64,000 nt of DNA from Andreprevotia sp. IGB-42 (GTDB taxonomy: Bacteria; Pseudomonadota; Gammaproteobacteria; Burkholderiales; Chitinibacteraceae): NCBI RefSeq assembly GCF_009848685.1, contig NZ_WXTX01000009.1, positions 150,020 to 214,019 of the forward strand, read 5' to 3'. Below, in pieces: positions 61,001-64,000 of this stretch. Positions within the stretch are counted from its first letter, which is position 1. The number at the start of each line of letters is the position of its first letter. A model generated the notes under the pieces. It did no database searches, was not told the origin of the DNA, and saw nothing but the letters and a program-made list of their open reading frames with translations. The translations under genes were made by a program, and so were the position numbers.

Positions 61001-62041
61001 CAGGGCAGCCAGATCCACTATTACTACGATGGCAGCGGCACCCGGGTGGCTAGCGAAAGCAGCACGCTGAGCAAGGTGGAGTTCACCGGCCAAAACGGTC
61101 TGCTGTACTACGAACAGAATCTGGCGACCGGCGTGGCCACCAGCCACCTGTACTTGGGCCGTGCCAAGGTGGCGGATATCGACAGCAGCACCGGCACCAC
61201 GCTGTTCCATAACGATCTGCTGGGCAGCCCGATCGGCGCATTCGATGTCAATGGCAACCTGCTGTGGCGTGCCAACTATCGCCCGTATGGCGACAAGGTG
61301 GTGGACGGCGACGGCAGCAAGAACAAGCAGTGGTTCACCGGCAAGCCATATGAAGACCAGACTGGCCTGAGCTACTTTGGTGCCCGTTGGTACGATCCTG
61401 TGCTAGGCCGTTTTGGTGGCATGGACCCCGTAGATTGGAACGAGAAAAATCCCATCCACAGTTTTAACGCTTTGGTATATGCAAACAATAATCCCTTTAA
61501 GTATATCGATCCGGATGGCAGATCCCCTGGGCAGTGTTGGGCATGCTTGTTTGGCACAGCGGTACATGAAAGGTTTTTTGCGTACGCTCGAGAAAAGGGC
61601 TTTTTAGCCAATACTACCGCTCAAGGTACTTTTGATGGGCGGGTGGATTTAATGGATCCTAAAACGAGAACTATTGCCGAAATTAAGTCCGCGGCTTCGC
61701 TTGCTTCGGCAAGTGAGGCAAAAAAGGCAGCAGAACAATTGTTGGGTTATGTTCAACAATCAATTGAAAATGGAAAACCCGTGAGTATCGCGGCAGATGC
61801 TAGTCTGTTTTTGGGCGGAGAACTTTCGATTAATCTAAGCATGACACATTGGGGAAAAGAGTATGACATACAGTTTTTTTCCCAGTATGGACAGCCAGGT
61901 CAATTGGCTTACAGAGCAACTTTAAAAAAAGAAAAGTCTGAGCCATCGACTTCGACGACAACGGCAACTTCAAATTCCACTTCCACAGCTGCCGCTGCCG
62001 CTGTTTTGGGAGCAATTGGTTTGGCTCTTGCTGCGATGTGA
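58049..62041 (+). CDS. RHS/YD-repeat polymorphic toxin with PD-(D/E)XK-like C-terminal domain
   Basis: The protein has 1330 residues from a GTG at 58049; the frame is open from 57929, so the N-terminus is uncertain. YD-type repeats (FDIYGNATSRTQNG, YDGFGRTISSSSNG, YDALGRQTFQSYV) run through the middle. The RHS core is at about 1070-1155: TGKPYEDQTGLSYFGARWYD, VLGRFGGMDPVDW and YANNNPFKYIDPDGRS. After DPDG (about 1155) the tail changes to AT-rich DNA and carries FDGRVDLMDP...IAEIKSAASL, a D...ExK pattern, then QLLGYVQ, suggesting a nuclease toxin. It ends in a hydrophobic Ala/Leu stretch. Release and delivery would follow the RHS family model. Confidence 0.85.
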   Translation: MYLGTSRTVRITRPDGTYWQILMDPSQSMKNTQLAATRYMGGIPTQITTPWGGWITYRFAWQNGEVDRNLCSHGTSSTECSQAANRDLFFANRNVNGPVFWKKATSDNGSWTLADNENIDGYGILALTTPVSTRQMDVRIGSTLVSSEVSSFVGTGDTLNCNYDRWRVGLLKEKRIKNGSGADMQVETSQWQPRLVVPTGFQYSSHVGWNGCDGTSGVNFPWQSQHKVVLGNGTYVTDISSVDAYLRPLQVVETATEGGVLNTGKTRTTVNTYETLAQYWRLDLQKTQQITATGQAQGSSSSTIFDIYGNATSRTQNGVTVGFSYDAAGNLASVTSPRGAVTTFSNYTRGTPGTIVKPIQSSTDPASCKPTDVSGTWTLGINAYGQVENSTDPLQRVTRFAYDNMGRLITITPAIGNQTTISWAANSRSLTRGPYGNAYTEDDQYDGFGRTISSSSNGSTVIRSYDALGRQTFQSYVNTGLGDTTDYDALSRPTRVTHSDSSALVYGYTNADYYVTSERGYTTIYRFLAYGNPGNKMLTKVEAPQSVATATTTIDRDLLGNVKSVTQNGVTRYWGYDSRFFLTSRTDPEIGLTQYGRDAEGNLTSRQVGSQAATLYGYDAQNRLLYSHYNDGSAGDVCVRFDAAGQLKSNTNGSAARSYSYDQNGNLKQEALVAAGKTLTLGYNYNSNDALDSIVYPDGRSVAYAPDRAGRPTKAGDAITGVWYHPNGLISNATYSNGLGMSQTLDSRLRPKNVRVGNNASAGSCSAAEAYAANPPSKILSDAAGSYVMVRDASGNLVRQNVGYVSLGDEEGIVPMLNLPKEVTNRNSTTWQTFNSQLATLRGQETNHLDSSTCATSNSTVDPLNTAYGYDSANNITSISDSSYPGLNRVLAYDGLDRLITANAPNSWGNGSIAYDGNGNITGQSFGSFGITQSYNTATQKLTSVSGSKAYTLSYDGWGNVTSRGDGQTFTYDAAGNLGYVNKAQGSQIHYYYDGSGTRVASESSTLSKVEFTGQNGLLYYEQNLATGVATSHLYLGRAKVADIDSSTGTTLFHNDLLGSPIGAFDVNGNLLWRANYRPYGDKVVDGDGSKNKQWFTGKPYEDQTGLSYFGARWYDPVLGRFGGMDPVDWNEKNPIHSFNALVYANNNPFKYIDPDGRSPGQCWACLFGTAVHERFFAYAREKGFLANTTAQGTFDGRVDLMDPKTRTIAEIKSAASLASASEAKKAAEQLLGYVQQSIENGKPVSIAADASLFLGGELSINLSMTHWGKEYDIQFFSQYGQPGQLAYRATLKKEKSEPSTSTTTATSNSTSTAAAAAVLGAIGLALAAM

Positions 62042-62051
62042 GGGGGAATGA

Positions 62052-62948
62052 ATGAATCAAAATATCTGCTTGATAAATCGACTTGGCAGTGATTTGTCTA
62101 CCTTGGCTCGCTATTTTTCTGAGGCGAGAGCATCGTTGCTGCTCGGCCAGCACAATGTATGCCAGATTTTTATTGAAAATGACGAACGCTTTTTTGAGAG
62201 CGGTGATGCAGAGATTTATGATGCTTATTCAAAGGAGCTTATCTCTTCATCTGTTGGCAATTTTCATTCTTCATTGAATTGTTGGGGAGGGTATTTTTCT
62301 TCGAAATTATTGAATGAATTAAGGTCGGAAGTTTGGCGAGAGGAAATGGGTTTCTGGTTTTCGCCACTGCCTTGGCACGTGCGGCAATGGAGAGTCCTGC
62401 ATGAAAATGCCGCACGATACCACCAGGAAAGGAACAAGCATTTGAGTCGCTGGCATTTTGAGCTGGCGAATGAAGCAAAAAGAAACTTTCCAATTGAAGA
62501 GGTGTGGGGAAAGAAAGAGGTGGTTGACGTACTTGATCCGGCATTGGCCCAATTTGGCTTTAAGTCTGCTGGCGTAAGTAAGAATTATGCGACGTGGAAG
62601 AAAAGTCTAAGACATGACTGGACTCTGCTTTGGCGTTTCGACTTTGCTGAAGCAGGTATGCATAGTTCGGGGGGCGTTTATGGATTTTCTCTTTCTTTTT
62701 TGTTGTCAAATAAATTTTTTGACAAAGCGTCACTTCCGCGTCAATTTAAAGCCGGTTTTCCGATTTCATATCATTTGGTTGCACCCTATCTTGGAGAAGC
62801 CTACTCTGTTTTTAGGGATGGCGGTGAGTTTCTAAATGCGTTGAATGCACATTTGATGGTTTTTTCACTGCTAAGACAAGAAATTGAAAGCATCGTTGAC
62901 GGTGTAATTGATGATTTGTCTCCATTGCTTGATAGAAATGAAAAATGA
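62052..62948 (+). CDS. Putative immunity protein for the RHS toxin
   Basis: The 298-residue AT-rich gene starts five bases after an AGGGGG ribosome site and 10 bp after the RHS stop. The protein has no signal peptide, no known domain and many aromatic residues (RHDWTLLWRFDFAEAG). Its position directly behind the toxin tail, with equal AT richness, is the usual one for the cognate immunity gene. It could also be an accessory factor. Confidence 0.6.
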   Translation: MNQNICLINRLGSDLSTLARYFSEARASLLLGQHNVCQIFIENDERFFESGDAEIYDAYSKELISSSVGNFHSSLNCWGGYFSSKLLNELRSEVWREEMGFWFSPLPWHVRQWRVLHENAARYHQERNKHLSRWHFELANEAKRNFPIEEVWGKKEVVDVLDPALAQFGFKSAGVSKNYATWKKSLRHDWTLLWRFDFAEAGMHSSGGVYGFSLSFLLSNKFFDKASLPRQFKAGFPISYHLVAPYLGEAYSVFRDGGEFLNALNAHLMVFSLLRQEIESIVDGVIDDLSPLLDRNEK

Positions 62949-63245
62949 AAGTGCGATGTTCTTGCTGGTAATGAGTACATGAAAGGTTTGATATGCTAGA
63001 AAAAATGATCTGGATTCTGGCCAAAAACGAAGTGCACTGGGTGCTGAGGCCGGTGGGCGGGAATATCCCCTTATTTTTTGTGGGCAGGTTTTATGTGAAT
63101 GGAATTGTTGGGTCGTTTTAATCTTGCTGCGGAAATGCTGCTCTATAGTCCAGTTCTTGGTGGGTGTCGCTCTTATGGTATCCACTGCTCACATACAAGA
63201 TGCTGATGCGATTCATGATGAGCGCTTGACTAAAATGGTCTGGAA
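62949..63245. other. AT-rich gap between candidate immunity genes
   Basis: No clear gene is seen. A 42-codon frame from the ATG at 62993 to TAA at 63121 (MLEKMIWILAKNEVHWVLRP start) has no ribosome site and no family, so it was not called. The region may be a remnant of an older toxin tail. Confidence 0.35.
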
Positions 63246-63926
63246 ATGACTTTCAAGAAAGAGTTTTTGAAGAACAAAGCGGATCTGATTTCTGTTTTGG
63301 AGGAAAGAGGTTTTACAGTTATCTGGAAGGTGCTGGATTTACGATTTGCCGCTACGAAGCCGTTAAGCGAATTTTTGGATTTGGTACTGCTTCTTTCCCC
63401 TTGGGTTAATGGTTCATTTCAAGCGTCTCTTTTGATAAAGGTAAAGAATGTTGGGCCCTTTGCAGGCTTGGAGCCTGTAGAGAAAGGGGAAGACGGTATA
63501 TGTGTCTCATCTGTGGATTTGAACTGGTTACGTATTAATGCAGAGCCTGAAAAGAAAAAGCAGTATGAAGATGATTACGTACTGAAGTCCGATTTGGGCA
63601 CGCAACGTGTGCTGCATGATTTGGATACGGTTGGTTTTCACTACTTGGAAAGCTGTGTGCCCTTGCCAAAACTCGCGCAATTTCTTCTTGAAATAGAAGC
63701 TTACCCAAGAAAAACCAAGATGGGTGGCGAGCCTGTCTCGGCCGATCCCTTCGTTTATGCAGCCGCGATCTATATTTTGTTGGGAGATGTAGAAAAATCC
63801 AAGGCTGCTCTGCAAAAAGGTTCAGTCGCTTTCTGTAAAGAAAAGGCTACTCTGCAATGGCAAATTGCACGCTGCGAACGCTTTAAAATATCTAGGAAGT
63901 TCCTCGAGACTTTCTTTGTGGATTGA
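63246..63926 (+). CDS. AT-rich orphan gene behind the RHS locus, possibly a second immunity protein
   Basis: The 226-residue protein has FKKEFLKNKADLISVLEERG at the start, a beta-rich middle (VNGSFQASLLIKVKNVGP), and a C-terminal helical part containing DPFVYAAAIYILLGDVEKSK, like a TPR hairpin. No family is recognised. It shares the low GC of the 62052 gene. Orphan immunity genes are common in RHS loci after toxin-tail exchange. Confidence 0.5.
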   Translation: MTFKKEFLKNKADLISVLEERGFTVIWKVLDLRFAATKPLSEFLDLVLLLSPWVNGSFQASLLIKVKNVGPFAGLEPVEKGEDGICVSSVDLNWLRINAEPEKKKQYEDDYVLKSDLGTQRVLHDLDTVGFHYLESCVPLPKLAQFLLEIEAYPRKTKMGGEPVSADPFVYAAAIYILLGDVEKSKAALQKGSVAFCKEKATLQWQIARCERFKISRKFLETFFVD

Positions 63927-63959
63927 TTGAAAATCAGCATCAATATGCGTGCCTGGAAT

Positions 63960-64000
63960 CAGGTCTCAAGAAATGTCTGGAAATGTCCGGGGTCAGGTCT
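63960..64000. repeat. Repeated TCAGGTCT motifs at the window edge
   Basis: GGAATCAGGTCT and GGGGTCAGGTCT lie about 30 bp apart, with ATGTCTGGAAATGTCC between. The stretch may be the beginning of a mobile element or RHS-associated repeat that continues beyond the window. Confidence 0.3.

Noticed and set aside
62993..63121. A 42-codon frame between the two RHS-linked genes
   Set aside because: It has no ribosome site and no recognisable features, and it is too short to separate from chance in AT-rich DNA.
1..64000. tRNA, rRNA and known riboswitch genes
   Set aside because: No cloverleaf, rRNA or riboswitch core was recognised by eye. A covariance-model search would be needed to exclude small ones.

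Overview
The window is GC-rich (roughly 60% or more by eye) and densely coded, with short intergenic gaps and Shine-Dalgarno starts. The gene families are those of a free-living, Gram-negative, probably betaproteobacterial heterotroph: TonB-dependent receptors, a ZntB-type transporter, a bacteriophytochrome and a catechol siderophore set. The GH19 chitinase and a carbohydrate esterase with proline/threonine linkers suggest a chitin- or polysaccharide-using relative of the Chromobacteriaceae/Chitinibacteraceae. That placement is an inference, because no rRNA or other marker gene is present.

Region 1 (1-16.4 kb) looks like an organosulfur-uptake and redox locus. It holds the end of one TonB receptor, a cysteine-dioxygenase-like cupin overlapping a four-domain rhodanese, a complete second TonB receptor, an SsuA-like sulfonate-binding protein, and a flavoprotein overlapping an 8Fe ferredoxin. 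After an interruption by an Ala/Lys/Pro-rich nucleoid-type protein, a GH19 chitinase and zntB, there follow a SAM methyltransferase and a second, paralogous flavoprotein-ferredoxin pair. No ABC permease/ATPase and no known desulfonating monooxygenase are present. This duplicated two-gene redox module is the best candidate for an undescribed pathway.

Region 2 (16.4-36.5 kb) begins with an EAL phosphodiesterase and a modular SGNH esterase. It continues as a patchwork of small single-domain genes on both strands: four GNATs, two VOC proteins, two NTF2-like proteins, GFA, LprI-like, GST, a P-loop kinase, excalibur and small membrane proteins, with a chromate transporter. A ~100 bp attC-like imperfect palindrome sits in the 3' end of one small membrane-protein gene. 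The region ends with a Sfp-type phosphopantetheinyl transferase.

Region 3 (36.7-48.1 kb) has a minus-strand catecholate operon in the transcription order entC-entE-entB-entA, with a Fur-box-like palindrome upstream of entC. A divergent heme oxygenase gene follows. Then comes a minus-strand signalling operon: bacteriophytochrome, Rcp1-like response regulator, hybrid histidine kinase. The heme oxygenase would make the biliverdin chromophore, so iron supply and light sensing may be linked. No NRPS for siderophore assembly is in the window.

Region 4 (48.5-57.7 kb) is again a set of small unlinked genes: YkgJ-type cysteine cluster, TetR divergent from an O-methyltransferase across a clear inverted repeat, DUF1330 with a degenerate second copy, a PI-PLC-like protein, DUF1801, a luciferase-type domain and an NAD(P)-binding protein.

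Region 5 (57.9-64 kb) is an RHS/YD-repeat polymorphic-toxin locus. A signal-peptide-like start lies out of frame with the long RHS frame. The RHS core ends in an AT-rich toxin tail with a PD-(D/E)XK-like D...ExK pattern. It is followed by a likely immunity gene and a second AT-rich orphan gene, with no immunity activity shown for either. No rRNA, tRNA, CRISPR array or complete insertion sequence was recognised.
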